Assembly (NCBI RefSeq): GCF_031082405.1
Contig: NZ_JAVHJU010000004.1
Coordinates: forward strand, 400,092-464,091
Reading direction: 5' to 3'
Source of the DNA: Amycolatopsis sp. A133
GTDB taxonomy: Bacteria > Actinomycetota > Actinomycetes > Mycobacteriales > Pseudonocardiaceae
Length of the DNA: 64,000 bases
In this document: piece by piece, positions 9,276 to 20,567 of the stretch
Position numbering within the stretch: position 1 is the first letter of the stretch
Layout of the letters: the number at the start of each line of letters is the position of its first letter
Made by a program: the position numbers and the translations under genes
The notes under the pieces: generated by a model
Seen by the model: only the letters and a program-made list of their open reading frames with translations
The model's database searches: none
What the model was told of the DNA's origin: nothing

Positions 9276-10084
9276 CCGAGCGCGGTCCGGACGAGGCGTA
9301 CAGCAAGCGCGACCGGCGTGCCGACCGGCAGCGTGGCCGCCGGGACGGCAAGCTGCGCATTCCGGCGTACAACGACGTGCTCGCCATGGCTTCCGGCGAA
9401 GGTGTGATCACCACGCCCTACCCGAAGCACTTGCAGAGCATCGCCGTGGGCGAGATGGCCCAGGAGCTGGCGGAGTTCGCGCGGCGCAGGAAGCCGCGCC
9501 TGGAGATCCGCGAAGTCCTGCGCCGTCAGTACGCCACCACGAAGCAGGACCTCGATCGCGCCTCCGACGGTGTCACCGGCGCGGAGGCCCCGCTCACGGA
9601 GGAGGAACTGCTGCCGCGCAGCCGCGCCGAAGTCCGACCGGATCAAGCGGTGGTGCTGCGCAGCCGGCGGGAAGCCGCCCGGGCGAGGCGGATCGTCGCC
9701 GCGCACGGCGGGGAAGCCGCACTGCACCAGAAGCTGGGCGAACTGGACGGCCGGATCGCCGAGGCCGAGGAGGCCGTCCGCGCCGACTTCGTGCTCGCTC
9801 AGACCATGGCCAAGCAGATCGGCGCCCGCAGCGCCATGCGGGTCAGCGCCTACTGGGAGCACCTGGTGCTGGCGCACGCGGAGGGCACGTACCTGGCCCC
9901 GATGATCAGGTACATCAGCCAGGTCCTGCCCTCGTGGGTGTTCGAACCCGCGGACGGCGACCCGGAGCTGCTCGGGCAGGGGGACTACGAACTGCACTAC
10001 GTCATCGAGCGTCTACGCCCGGAGGCGCGCGCACCGGAATCCGCACCCGGCACCGAGCCGGAGAAATACGAGCAACCCGCATGA
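9272..10084 (+). CDS. uncharacterised soluble coiled-coil protein
   Basis: 270 aa, ATGA-coupled to both neighbours. The N-terminus is strongly basic (SKRDRRADRQRGRRDGK). Residues about 60-175 are rich in Ala, Glu and Arg with heptad-like spacing (LHQKLGELDGRIAEAEEAV), so a coiled coil is likely. The C-terminal half has a more globular look (VLPSWVFEPADGDPELLG). There is no membrane segment, signal peptide or recognised catalytic motif. It lies in the middle of a run of four small genes between the pseudo-CHAT protein and the OmpA-domain lipoprotein, and is probably a cytoplasmic component of the same assembly. Function unknown. Confidence 0.55.
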   Translation: MTERGPDEAYSKRDRRADRQRGRRDGKLRIPAYNDVLAMASGEGVITTPYPKHLQSIAVGEMAQELAEFARRRKPRLEIREVLRRQYATTKQDLDRASDGVTGAEAPLTEEELLPRSRAEVRPDQAVVLRSRREAARARRIVAAHGGEAALHQKLGELDGRIAEAEEAVRADFVLAQTMAKQIGARSAMRVSAYWEHLVLAHAEGTYLAPMIRYISQVLPSWVFEPADGDPELLGQGDYELHYVIERLRPEARAPESAPGTEPEKYEQPA

Positions 10085-10509
10085 GGCTGAGAAAACCCCG
10101 GTCGGAACGCATTCCGCGGGCGATCACCCGACGGCTACGGGACCTGCACAAGCGGCCGCTGCCGGAAATCCCGGACGCCCAGCTGCTCGCGGACGTCGGC
10201 CGGAAGGTGGGTTCGCTCGGCCAGGACGGCGACGCGAGGCCGTACCTCAACGCCTACATCCAGGCGCACAAGGCGAAGTGGCTGCTGCAGCTCACGGCGA
10301 GCCACAACGAACTCGTGGACGAAATCCGGGCGCTCGCCGCCGAGGCCGAGGCACTCGTCGAATACCGGCGGATCCTCTGCCAGGACCAGCGGGACATCAT
10401 GGACGACCTCGACGCCGCGGTCTCCCACGCCCTGGAGCGGGTGACCGACCCGGACGCCCCCTACCACGAGCCGATCCGCTTGAGCGAGCGCCGCGGAGGG
10501 AAACGATGA
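10081..10509 (+). CDS. small uncharacterised helical protein
   Basis: 142 aa from the ATG at 10081, which overlaps the preceding stop (ATGA); its own stop overlaps the next ATG the same way. The N-terminus is basic (MRLRKPRSERIPRAITRRL). Residues about 60-125 look like a continuous amphipathic helix pair (WLLQLTASHNELVDEIRAL). There is no signal peptide or membrane segment. I do not recognise a family. Its size and its place next to the coiled-coil and four-TM genes suggest a small structural subunit. Confidence 0.5.
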   Translation: MRLRKPRSERIPRAITRRLRDLHKRPLPEIPDAQLLADVGRKVGSLGQDGDARPYLNAYIQAHKAKWLLQLTASHNELVDEIRALAAEAEALVEYRRILCQDQRDIMDDLDAAVSHALERVTDPDAPYHEPIRLSERRGGKR

Positions 10510-11330
10510 CCGAGCCGATGCGTCCGGTGCGGGTCCTGTCCCAGCGCCGGCGGGTGATCCGCGGCGATGCCTCGCTGATCGTCGGCCTGCCGCCGACCAC
10601 CGGCCTGCAGTACCTCGTGCTGCTGGCCGCGGCAGCCGTCGACGTCGTCGCGTTCAACCAGGTGCTCACGCAGGCGCTCGACGAATACGAGTGGGCGTTG
10701 TGGGGATTCGTCGGCGGGTTCACCGTCGTGTGCCTCGCGCTTTCGCACACGGCGGGCAAGAACTGGAAGGAAGCTTCGGTCCAGAGGCACGCACCCAACG
10801 CGAACCGCATCGCCACGGTGTGCGCCGGGGTGTGGCTGGCACTGGGGCTGGCGGCCTTCGCCTTCCGGTTGTTCTACGCCGTGCCGGTCAACGGCACCAC
10901 CGCGGAGTACGACGACCCGGCGCAGGCGCCGGCGGCCGACGTCCCCCTGCAGGCCAACCTCCTGCCCGCGATCTTGTTCCTCGTGCTCTACCTGGGCACG
11001 GGTGTTCTGTCCGGTGCCGGTGCCTACAAGCTGCACAACCCGGCGGCCCGGCAGTGGGCGCGGGCGGTGGCCAAGCGTTCCCGCGCAGCCGCCCGCTTGG
11101 CCGACCTCGAAGCCGGGCTCCTGGCGGCCGAACGGTTCGCCGACCAGGTCACGGCCATGCGAAAGCGGGCCGACGACGACCGGGAGCTGTATCTGGCCCT
11201 GCCGGACAGTTCGACAGCGAAGGTCGTCGCCGACACCGACCTGAAGCTGCTCGGCCGCGGGCCGGCCGAAGACGAAACCGGGTCCGAAGAGGACGACGAG
11301 AACGACGAGAACAGGAAGGACCAAGAATGA
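10506..11330 (+). CDS. four-TM membrane protein with acidic tail
   Basis: 274 aa, ATGA-coupled on both sides. Hydrophobic segments are at about residues 33-53, 62-81, 102-126 and 151-174. A soluble tail follows, made of a basic amphipathic helix (ARAVAKRSRAAARLADLEAG) and ending in a very acidic stretch (ETGSEEDDENDENRKDQE). The loop between TM3 and TM4 is about 25 residues. No transporter or enzyme signature is evident. Directly followed by the OmpA-domain lipoprotein, it may be an inner part of an envelope-anchored complex. Function unknown. Confidence 0.6.
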   Translation: MTEPMRPVRVLSQRRRVIRGDASLIVGLPPTTGLQYLVLLAAAAVDVVAFNQVLTQALDEYEWALWGFVGGFTVVCLALSHTAGKNWKEASVQRHAPNANRIATVCAGVWLALGLAAFAFRLFYAVPVNGTTAEYDDPAQAPAADVPLQANLLPAILFLVLYLGTGVLSGAGAYKLHNPAARQWARAVAKRSRAAARLADLEAGLLAAERFADQVTAMRKRADDDRELYLALPDSSTAKVVADTDLKLLGRGPAEDETGSEEDDENDENRKDQE

Positions 11331-12541
11331 CTTTTCTCCGGTCCCGCGGTCGCTGCGGACGTCTGTGGCGTGCCGCCGCGGCGACGGCCACCGCCGCGGT
11401 CCTGCTGACCGCATGCGACGAGAAAACCCCGGAGGCCGCCCAGGGCAACGGCGCCGAGGCGCAGCAGGGTGACTGCGTGGCCGCTCCGGACAAGCCGGTC
11501 AGCCTCGTGGTGGGCGGCCGCATGGGCAGCCAGCGGCCGGTCATTCCCAGGGAAGTGAAGGACTTGCTCTCCGGCGCGGTGGTGAACCAGCAGGCCGTCC
11601 AGGTGTTCCGGGTCGACGGGGAACCCTCGCGCGTGGTCAAGGTCTCCCCCGCCATCGACGGCAAGAACGAGGCCCGGCGCAAGCAGCAGATCGAGGCCGC
11701 CGTCCAGCAGGTCACCACGGCTGTCGCCGGCGTCGTCCCGAAGAAGCCCGAGGCGGACGCTCTGTCCGCGCTGTCCCAGGCGGCCAAGCTGACCGGCGAA
11801 GGCGGCACGGTCGTGCTGATCGACTCCGGGCTTTCCACCGCCGGTGCCGTCTCCTTCCTGAACGACGGGATGTTCGACGCCGACCCCGGGGAGGTCGCGA
11901 ACTTCCTGGCCGGCAAGCAGCTTCTGCCCGAGCTCAAGGACAAGACGGTGCTGCTCGTCGGGACCGGTCTCACCGCCGAGCCACAGCCCGCGCTCGACGA
12001 CAACCTCCAGAAGCGGGTCACCGCTCTGTGGAAGACCGTCGTGGACAAAGCGGGGGCCAAGTGCTCCACCCTGGTGGAAGTGCCCAGCAAACGGGAGGAG
12101 GTCAAGGCCGACCAGCCGGTTTCCCAGGTCAAGCTGCCCGCCCCGGTGACCTTCCAGCCCTGCGGTACGACCGTCCTGCGCGACAGCGGACCGGTCGGCT
12201 TCCGGCCGAACGAAGCGAAACTGCGTGACGAGAAGGCTGCGCAGAGCACCCTGCAGGCGCTGGTGTCCCAGCTGACCGGCGGATCGCAGAAGGTGAACCT
12301 GGTCGGCAACACCGCCACCTACGGCTCGCCGCAGGACAGCGTGACGCTTTCCGGGCAACGGGCCGAGACGGTGAAGGCGCTGCTGGTCCGGGCGGGCATC
12401 GCCGCCGACCGCATCAGCACCGTCGGTGACGGCCAGACCGGGAAGTACCACGAGCCCGACGTCGGCCCGGGCGGGACGCTGGACCCGGCCAAGGCCGCCC
12501 GGAACCGGTCCGTGGTGGTCGAGCTGTCGTGCGCCCGGTGA
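11327..12541 (+). CDS. lipoprotein with C-terminal OmpA-like peptidoglycan-binding domain
   Basis: 404 aa. The N-terminal signal ends in lipobox LLTAC with Cys30, so the protein is predicted to be tethered to the outer face of the membrane. Residues about 50-260 alternate strands and helices (GTVVLIDSGLSTAG, KTVLLVGTGLTAEP) in a way that resembles a vWA/Rossmann-like domain. From about 281 the sequence is OmpA/MotB-like: VGFRPNEAKL, then LSGQRAETVKALLVRAGI, then the NRSVVVEL ending. This fold binds peptidoglycan. It probably fixes the complex encoded here to the wall. It is unusual beside a kinase, an FHA protein and a ClpB-like ATPase. It is followed after 19 bp by the kinase gene. Confidence 0.75.
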   Translation: MTFLRSRGRCGRLWRAAAATATAAVLLTACDEKTPEAAQGNGAEAQQGDCVAAPDKPVSLVVGGRMGSQRPVIPREVKDLLSGAVVNQQAVQVFRVDGEPSRVVKVSPAIDGKNEARRKQQIEAAVQQVTTAVAGVVPKKPEADALSALSQAAKLTGEGGTVVLIDSGLSTAGAVSFLNDGMFDADPGEVANFLAGKQLLPELKDKTVLLVGTGLTAEPQPALDDNLQKRVTALWKTVVDKAGAKCSTLVEVPSKREEVKADQPVSQVKLPAPVTFQPCGTTVLRDSGPVGFRPNEAKLRDEKAAQSTLQALVSQLTGGSQKVNLVGNTATYGSPQDSVTLSGQRAETVKALLVRAGIAADRISTVGDGQTGKYHEPDVGPGGTLDPAKAARNRSVVVELSCAR

Positions 12542-12560
12542 AACCCGAGGTGACGGCCGG

Positions 12561-14846
12561 GTGACGACACCGGATGGCGCCCCGCCCACGGAGCTCGATC
12601 CGGGGCGGGGCGCGGCGCCGCCGCCGGACGGACCACCCACGGAGCTCGACCCCGGACGGGCGCCGCTCGACCGCGGCGCGCCGACCGAGGTCGAGCCCGG
12701 CCGTGCCCGGCCGCGCGGCGCTTCACCGGGGCTGCCGCCCGGGCTGGCCGCCCGGTTCAAGGTCGAGCTCGACATCACCGGGTCCGGCAACCAGGCCGAC
12801 GTCTACCACGTGATCCGGCGGTCGGACAACGCGCAGCGAGTGCTGAAGGTGCACCGCCCCGGCTGGCGCCCGGTGGACGAGGTCGTCGGATTCCTCAGCG
12901 GTCCATGCCCCGCCCACGTCGTCGGCTACGAGGAAACCGGCGTGGACGAGGACCGCTTCTACGAGGTCATGGCCCACCTGACCGGCGGCACTCTGCTCGA
13001 CATGCGCGATCGGCACCCTTCCGGGGTCGCTCCGGACGTCCTCACGGAGATCGTCCGCCAGCTCGCGTCGGGTCTCGTCGAAACCCACGCGGCGGGCATC
13101 GTGCACCGCGATGTCAAGCCCGCGAACCTGCTCGTCGCCGAACGCGAGCCGCTCACGGTCGGGATCGCCGACTTCGGCATCGCCGTCCACGTGCCCGCGG
13201 GCGAGTATTGGACGGACGAAAACCGGGTCGGCACCGTGCCCTACACCCCGCCCGAGTTCCTGAGCGGCCAGGTGCGCCCGGTCTTCGACTGGTGGTCCTT
13301 GGGCATCTGCGTGCTGGAACTCGCCACGGGGCAAGAGCTGTTCGCCGGGATCGAGGAGCGGAACATCATCCGCGGCCGGCTCGTCGCCCGCCCCCTCGAC
13401 ACCAGCCCGGTCGCCGACGAAGGTCTCCGCCTGCTCTGTGACGGTCTGCTGACCATCGACCCCGACGAGCGCTGGGGTGCCGGGCAGGTCACCGCCTGGC
13501 TGCGCGGCGAACGGCCGGAAGTCAGCAGGGCCGCGGTTCCCGACGCCGAGGCCGCCCGAGCGGCGGAGCCCTACGTGTTCGCCGGACACGAGTACTGGGA
13601 CCGCCGGAGCCTGGCCGCCGACCTGATCAACGACTGGCAGCTGTCCCTGTCGATCCTGTGCGGCGACGACCACGGGCCGCGGAACCGTCTGCTCGCGTGG
13701 CTGGCGACGTTCCCCGACAACGGCGTCCGCGTTCCGGCGCCCGCCCGCCGCGCGCCCGCCGACGTCCGCCTGCTGCACGTCATCCGGGCGGTGGACCCGA
13801 CTTTCCCGCCCTGGTACCGCCGGTGGAACATCACGCCCGGCCACCTCGCCCTGCTGGCCCAGGAGGGGTACGAGGGGACCATCCCGAGCACGGACATCGT
13901 CACGGAGCTGTGGGAGCACGACCTGTTCCGCCTGCTCGCCATCGGCGGCGCCACCGAACACGGCCGAAGCGGTGCCGGGCTCGCGGAGGTACGCGCCGCT
14001 TGGCCGCAGGCACAGGCGGATCTGGCCGTGCAGGCGGGCGTCGTCGGAGACGCCGGAGCGCGGCGAGCTGCCGAGCTCTTCCTCCGCGAAGAACGGGGCC
14101 GGGCGCTTTCCCTGGCGCTGCTCGCGGCGACGGCCAGCGCCGAGAACAAGCGGGAGATCCGGCGCACGCTCGACGAGCAAGCGCGTACTTTCCGCCTGGA
14201 CTGGTTTTCCCGGCTGATCGCCGAACCGGACCACCACGGGATCGCGATGGCCCTCGTGTCCTATGCGGAAGCCGAATCGGCACGCCTGGCCGACGAAGCT
14301 CTCGCGCAGCGGACGCACGAGGACTGGCTACGCCGCACCGAAGGTCTGCGTGACTGGTCTCGACGGCAGAACCGCCCGCAGGCCCTCAGTTACGCCGCGG
14401 CCGGGGTCGCCGCCATCGCCGCCGTCCTGTTCGCGCTCGTCGGGCTCAGCGACGTGGCCGGCTTCGCCTCCGACATCCAGATCATCGATTCTTGGGTCGG
14501 CCTGGTCGCCGCACTCCTGCTCGGCCTCGTGTCGGAAAGCGTCCTGGCGTGGGACAGCGGCGGGCGGTTCCACCCCGCCTACTCGCTGCTCGGCGCGGGG
14601 CGGGTCGCCGTGGGCAGGCTGGCCCGGAGCCTCATCGCCCGCCGGGTCGCCGGCCCGGTCGCCCTGGCGGTCGTGCTGGGGCTGATCGCCCTCACCGTCT
14701 TCGCGCCCGCCGTCATGCCGTTCGCCGTGGCCTTTTCCCTGCTGCCGTGGACGGTCCAGCGGTCCTTGGCGTGGCGGGACCAAGACCGCCGCGAGCGGGA
14801 GATCCTGGCTCGCCCGCGAAACGACCGTCCGTCATCCCATCCCTGA
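12561..14846 (+). CDS. membrane Ser/Thr protein kinase (Hanks type) with TxxD repeats
   Basis: 761 aa from GTG 12561. Residues 8-48 carry three copies of a P-T-E-L/V-D/E-P-G-R motif. The kinase domain is about 66-320: glycine loop GSGNQADVY, Lys96 in RVLKVHR, catalytic loop HRDVKPANLL with Asp184, DFG with Asp204, then a GTVPYTPPEF activation-segment end. All key residues are present, so it should be active. Residues 320-610 are a helical region I do not recognise. The C-terminus holds about three hydrophobic segments (roughly 613-632, 645-662, 690-730). The kinase is therefore cytoplasmic and membrane-anchored from its C-terminal side, unlike PknB-type enzymes with PASTA domains. A Zn-finger/FHA gene follows three genes later. 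Confidence 0.85.
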   Translation: MTTPDGAPPTELDPGRGAAPPPDGPPTELDPGRAPLDRGAPTEVEPGRARPRGASPGLPPGLAARFKVELDITGSGNQADVYHVIRRSDNAQRVLKVHRPGWRPVDEVVGFLSGPCPAHVVGYEETGVDEDRFYEVMAHLTGGTLLDMRDRHPSGVAPDVLTEIVRQLASGLVETHAAGIVHRDVKPANLLVAEREPLTVGIADFGIAVHVPAGEYWTDENRVGTVPYTPPEFLSGQVRPVFDWWSLGICVLELATGQELFAGIEERNIIRGRLVARPLDTSPVADEGLRLLCDGLLTIDPDERWGAGQVTAWLRGERPEVSRAAVPDAEAARAAEPYVFAGHEYWDRRSLAADLINDWQLSLSILCGDDHGPRNRLLAWLATFPDNGVRVPAPARRAPADVRLLHVIRAVDPTFPPWYRRWNITPGHLALLAQEGYEGTIPSTDIVTELWEHDLFRLLAIGGATEHGRSGAGLAEVRAAWPQAQADLAVQAGVVGDAGARRAAELFLREERGRALSLALLAATASAENKREIRRTLDEQARTFRLDWFSRLIAEPDHHGIAMALVSYAEAESARLADEALAQRTHEDWLRRTEGLRDWSRRQNRPQALSYAAAGVAAIAAVLFALVGLSDVAGFASDIQIIDSWVGLVAALLLGLVSESVLAWDSGGRFHPAYSLLGAGRVAVGRLARSLIARRVAGPVALAVVLGLIALTVFAPAVMPFAVAFSLLPWTVQRSLAWRDQDRREREILARPRNDRPSSHP
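12582..12704 (+). repeat. three TxxD/E repeats at kinase N-terminus
   Basis: Within the kinase reading frame, PTELDPGR, PTELDPGR and PTEVEPGR place threonines at residues 10, 27 and 42 (spacing 17 and 15). FHA domains recognise phosphothreonine, and a common preference is an acidic residue at +3, which all three have. They are candidate autophosphorylation and docking sites for the FHA protein at 18101-18685. Confidence 0.6.
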
Positions 14847-14856
14847 GGAGGTAGCC

Positions 14857-16163
14857 ATGAGTTCTGGAACCGTGGCCGTAGCGCCCGTCGGTCTGCCCAT
14901 CGTCGCGGCGGGAGCCATCGTGGTCGCGGGAGCGCTCGCGGTGACCGCCGGTGCGGTGCTGCTGGCCCGGGCGGTCAACAGCGCCGCCGAAAGCGGGGTC
15001 CGCGCGCTCGGCGAATCGGGCGCCCGGCTCGAGGCCGAAATCGCCGCGATCGAAGCGGCGGAAGCGGCGGGTCAGTGGCGCCGGCGCGCGATGGCCGATG
15101 TCGTGGCGGTGAACGCCCGGCTCCGCTTGGTCCGCGAACGCGCCAAGAAGGCCGGCGTCGCTCTGCCCGTCCCTCGCCCGCTAACCCTCTCCGCCGAGGT
15201 CAGTGCGGCCCGCGCGGTCCAGTGGGTGTCCGAAACGGAGTACGAGATCGCCCGGCTCCACAAAGAACTGGACGCGGCCGCGCCGCCGCTGCGCGTCACC
15301 ATCACCGCGAAGACCAGCCGGGCGAGCGGCGACATCTCGGCCGAGCTGGATCGCCTCCGCCGGGTGGCCACCGAACGGCACACCAAGCGGCCGGCCGCCG
15401 TGGCCGCCGCGTCGATCACCGAAGTGATCGGCCTGCTCGACCCGGACGCCACCACGCAGGAACGTGACGAAATGCTGGCCGAAGCCGCGGCCATCGTCGG
15501 GCGCACCGAGCAATCGGTGTACCTCAGCAGCCTGCGGTCCAAGATCGTCGCGACCCTCAACCCGCGCATCGAACGGCGCCGGCTGGCCGCCACCTGGGTG
15601 TCGGCGCTGGAGGACGGACCGCTCGCCGAGGTCGTCGCCGGCATCGACCCGCCGGCCCCGCTGCGCCGGACCGCCGCCGCGCTGCGTGAGGTCGTCACGG
15701 GCGCTCACGACCTGACCCCCGAGCTACGGTCGGAAGGCGTCCGCCTGATGGCGTGGGCCGGGGGCGTGGCCGACCGCGCGTTCATGCGAGACCTGGTCCG
15801 CAAGTGCCTGACCGAGGCCGGGCAAGAGGTGCTGGAAACGTTCGAAGGGGACGGGTTCACCGGTCTGCGGTTCGCCCGCCCCGAGTGGGGGGACGAGCAC
15901 TCCACCGTCGTCCGGGTGCGCGACGGCAACATCATCGAGCACCACCTCGAAGCCGCCCACGCTCCCACCAGCGACAACAAAAAGCTGATCGGCGAAGAAC
16001 GCTGTGCTGCCGCGAACGCGGGCATCCAGGCCGTCGCCGAAGCGGCCGCCGCTGCCGGAGTGCGGGTGCAGCTGACGGAATCCGCACCCCAGGTGTCCGG
16101 CCACGAGGCTCCGGCCGCGGAATACGGCACGGACACCCCGATCCACCGGTACCGGGACGGCCG

Positions 16164-16167
<4 letters not shown>
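14857..16167 (+). CDS. single-pass membrane coiled-coil protein of unknown function
   Basis: 436 aa with a good Shine-Dalgarno (GAGGAGG) before ATG 14857. A long hydrophobic segment (about 12-38) follows a short N-terminus. Residues about 40-160 are coiled-coil in character (ARLEAEIAAIEAAEAAGQW, ETEYEIARLHKELDA). A more globular C-terminal part from about 330 (GDGFTGLRFARPEWG, VVRVRDGNIIEHHLEA) has a mixed alpha/beta pattern. It is not recognised. Because its stop overlaps the start of the AAA+ ATPase gene (ATGA), it may be the membrane adaptor or a client of that ATPase. Confidence 0.55.
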
Positions 16168-18100
<1,933 letters not shown>

Positions 18101-18101
<1 letters not shown>

Positions 18102-18685
18102 TGAGCCGGGTCTGCTCGGTGGACAGCTCCGAAGTGTTCGACGACGACAAGTCCCTGTGCCCCCGGCACATGTGTCCCCTCGTGGAGGCCGCCGACCGGG
18201 AACCGCCGGCGCCGGCGCCCGGACCGGCGCCCGCCGGGGTGCCCGATCGCGCGGGCGTGCCCGGCCCGGCCGCCGGCCAACGGACAGCGTGGAGCCGCGA
18301 CCACTGCTGGTACTGCGGGCACGAGGCAGCCGCCGGCAACACCCGGTGCACGAGGATGTCGTGCGGCCGCCCGCTGACCCCACCCGCCCTGCACATCAGG
18401 TTCGCCGGCGGGGAAATCGAGCTGCGCGAAGGGGAGCGGGTCCAGCTCGGCAGGCTGGGTGACTGCCAACGCGTGTTCCAGGAGTACCCGAACGTCTCCC
18501 GCGCCCACGCCGTCGTGCGGGTCGACCCGGACGGAACCGCATGGGTCGAGCCGCTCACCACCCCGAACGGAACCTTCCTCAACGACGTCGAGATCCAGCC
18601 CGCGCTGAGCAGGCGATTGGCGTCCGGCGACCGGATCCGGCTCGCCCGCACCGCCGAGGGCTCGATCACCCTCTACGAACGCTAG
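18101..18685 (+). CDS. zinc-finger / FHA-domain protein
   Basis: 194 aa; ATG 18101 shares one base with the previous stop. The N-terminal third holds C..C/C..H sets (KSLCPRHMCPL). Residues about 68-91 hold CWYCGH and RCTRMSCGR, a four-Cys treble-clef or zinc-ribbon pattern. Residues about 95-190 are an FHA domain with the canonical LGRLGD, NVSRAHA and NGTFLND motifs, so it should bind phosphothreonine. The likely partner is the kinase encoded upstream, whose N-terminus carries TxxD repeats; the ATPase gene lies between them. It is probably the adaptor that carries the kinase signal to the ATPase or membrane proteins. Confidence 0.85.
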
Positions 18686-18702
18686 CCCGGGGAGTACCAG
18701 CA

Positions 18703-19914
18703 GTGACCCATCCGCCGCAGAACCCGCCACCGGTGTGGGCGTCGCGACGCCGCCGGCCGCCCGCACCCCCGGAACCGCGGTTGCCGCACCCGATCGTGGA
18801 GCCACGTACCTCCGCGGCGGAGCTCATCGCCGAAGCGCGGGAACGTGGCGAGGCCGACGCGCGCAACCACGTGCGCGACGGCTGGTCGTTCACCGATCCG
18901 TTCACGCCCGGTCAGGACGCCGAGGCAGGCCACGAAGACTACGTCGAGGTCCTGCGCCAGCGTTGCTCCGCCGCGATCGCCTCGGCGCGGGAACGGCACC
19001 TCGCGGTATTGGAAGGAACCAGGACGGTGCGCAGACGACGGGAACGCGCGGCGCAGGAGATGGCGGACGCGCAGCGGATGATGAGCCGGCTGGCGGGGCG
19101 CGAAGCCTGGCTTCGGGAACCCGACCTCGACCGGCCACCGAGCGCCGGGAACTCGGAGCCCGCGGCGGAGGTGGCGGAGGACGACCCGGTGTGGGAGGGC
19201 GAAACCACCGCTCTCGGGCTCCGCTGGCGAATACTCATCCTGGCCGGGCTCGTCGCCACCCTCAGCCCGTTGCACTACCTGGTCTTCCACCACTTCCTCG
19301 ACGGGGTGCTGCCCGCGGCGGCGAGCTGGGCACTGGGACTCTCGTCGGCCGTGCTCATGGTGCTCGGACCGCACGTGACCGCGTTCATGCTCCGCTCGTC
19401 CCGCGCCACCGGCAGCGATCGCGCGCTCCGGCCGGCGGCCGCGGTGCTGGCCATCGCCTGGGCCACGATGGCGGCGCTGCTGGGCATGGTCGCGGCGGCC
19501 GTCGTGGGTGTCGACCACGTGCGGCTGGCCTCGCTCGACATCACCGGGACGACGCTGGTGGCGATGCTGATCGCCGGGTTGCTCGTCGGCGGGTCCGTCT
19601 CGTTCATGATCGGACTGGCCCGCCGGCACCCGTTCCAGGAGGCCTACGCACAGAGCCGGCGCCGGTGCGAGGAAGCGGACGCGGAGCTGCAGGCGCTGGT
19701 CCCGCGGCTCGACCCCGGTTTCGCGGACTTCGACGTGGTGGCTCCGGAGAACGGCGACCGCCAGCCCGAGACCCTGATCGAGGCGATCCAGGCCGCCTAC
19801 CGCGCGGCGGAACACGCCTACTTCGACGCCTTGTCGGCCACGATGGGCGATCCGAGCTTCACCGAAGCCGTCGAGCACCGGCTGAGCCTGGCTCGCCGGG
19901 AGGAAACGCCATGA
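18703..19914 (+). CDS. four-TM membrane protein with cytoplasmic coiled-coil flanks
   Basis: 403 aa from GTG 18703, with GGGGAG 8 nt upstream. A Pro-rich start (HPPQNPPPVWASRRRRPP) is followed by a charged helix (about 85-140, RERRERAAQ-type composition). Four hydrophobic segments lie at about 175-198, 203-228, 244-268 and 281-305. The C-terminal 95 residues are soluble and acidic. No recognised family. It is the penultimate gene of block 1, ATGA-coupled to the radical SAM gene. With the other membrane proteins it gives block 1 at least five membrane-embedded products. Confidence 0.6.
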   Translation: MTHPPQNPPPVWASRRRRPPAPPEPRLPHPIVEPRTSAAELIAEARERGEADARNHVRDGWSFTDPFTPGQDAEAGHEDYVEVLRQRCSAAIASARERHLAVLEGTRTVRRRRERAAQEMADAQRMMSRLAGREAWLREPDLDRPPSAGNSEPAAEVAEDDPVWEGETTALGLRWRILILAGLVATLSPLHYLVFHHFLDGVLPAAASWALGLSSAVLMVLGPHVTAFMLRSSRATGSDRALRPAAAVLAIAWATMAALLGMVAAAVVGVDHVRLASLDITGTTLVAMLIAGLLVGGSVSFMIGLARRHPFQEAYAQSRRRCEEADAELQALVPRLDPGFADFDVVAPENGDRQPETLIEAIQAAYRAAEHAYFDALSATMGDPSFTEAVEHRLSLARREETP

Positions 19915-20567
19915 GTGCAAAATTGCGGATCAGCCGGTCCCACTACCCCGTGCACGCCCTGGGCCCGGGAGAGCGGCTTGCCGTGTGGGTGCAGGGCTGC
20001 ACCCTTTCCTGCAAGGGGTGCATGTCGCGGGACACCTGGCCGGCCGACGGCGGTGTGGAAGTGCCGATCGCCGAGCTGGCCGCGCTGTGGCGGTCCGCGG
20101 TCGACCGTGGTGCCGAAGGGTTGACGGTCAGCGGCGGCGAACCGCTGCAGCAAGCGGAAGGCCTGGCCGCCTTCCTCACCGCCGCGGACGAGGTGCGTCG
20201 CGACGCGGGCCGGGAGCTCGACTTCCTGCTCTACACCGGTTATGACGAGGGCGAGCTGGACGAGGCCCGCTGGGCCGCGGCCGGCCAAGCCGACGTCGTG
20301 GTCTTCGGCCGGTTCGACATCACGGAACCGACCGAGCTGGTGTGGCGGGGATCGGCGAACCAGCGGATGGTCCCGAGGACCGAACTGGGCAGGCGCCGCT
20401 ACGCCGGCTTCATCGACCACGCACCCGCCGAAGGACCGCTCCAGCTGGAGATGCGGGACGGCGATCCCTGGATCATCGGCACGCCCCGCCCGGGCGTGCT
20501 GCGTTACCTCGACCGGTCGCTGAAGGGACTCGGGCTGCAGGTCACCGACGTCACCTGGCGCCCCTGA
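19911..20567 (+). CDS. radical SAM enzyme, NrdG/PFL-activase-like
   Basis: 218 aa from an ATGA overlap. The cluster motif is CTLSCKGC (Cys30, Cys34, Cys37; CX3CX2C), followed by the SAM-contact motif SGGEPL (about residue 74) and a LYTGYDEGEL segment. Length and sequence resemble anaerobic ribonucleotide reductase and pyruvate-formate-lyase activating enzymes. No NrdD or glycyl-radical enzyme is encoded anywhere in the window. It therefore probably modifies another protein of this locus, perhaps a small or membrane protein; the target is unknown. It is the last gene of block 1, followed by a hairpin. Confidence 0.85.
   Translation: MSAKLRISRSHYPVHALGPGERLAVWVQGCTLSCKGCMSRDTWPADGGVEVPIAELAALWRSAVDRGAEGLTVSGGEPLQQAEGLAAFLTAADEVRRDAGRELDFLLYTGYDEGELDEARWAAAGQADVVVFGRFDITEPTELVWRGSANQRMVPRTELGRRRYAGFIDHAPAEGPLQLEMRDGDPWIIGTPRPGVLRYLDRSLKGLGLQVTDVTWRP

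Noticed and set aside
8469..10084. Bacterial gasdermin as the protease target
   Set aside because: The 268- and 270-aa products have gasdermin-like size but a TM helix or coiled-coil composition and no recognisable gasdermin features.
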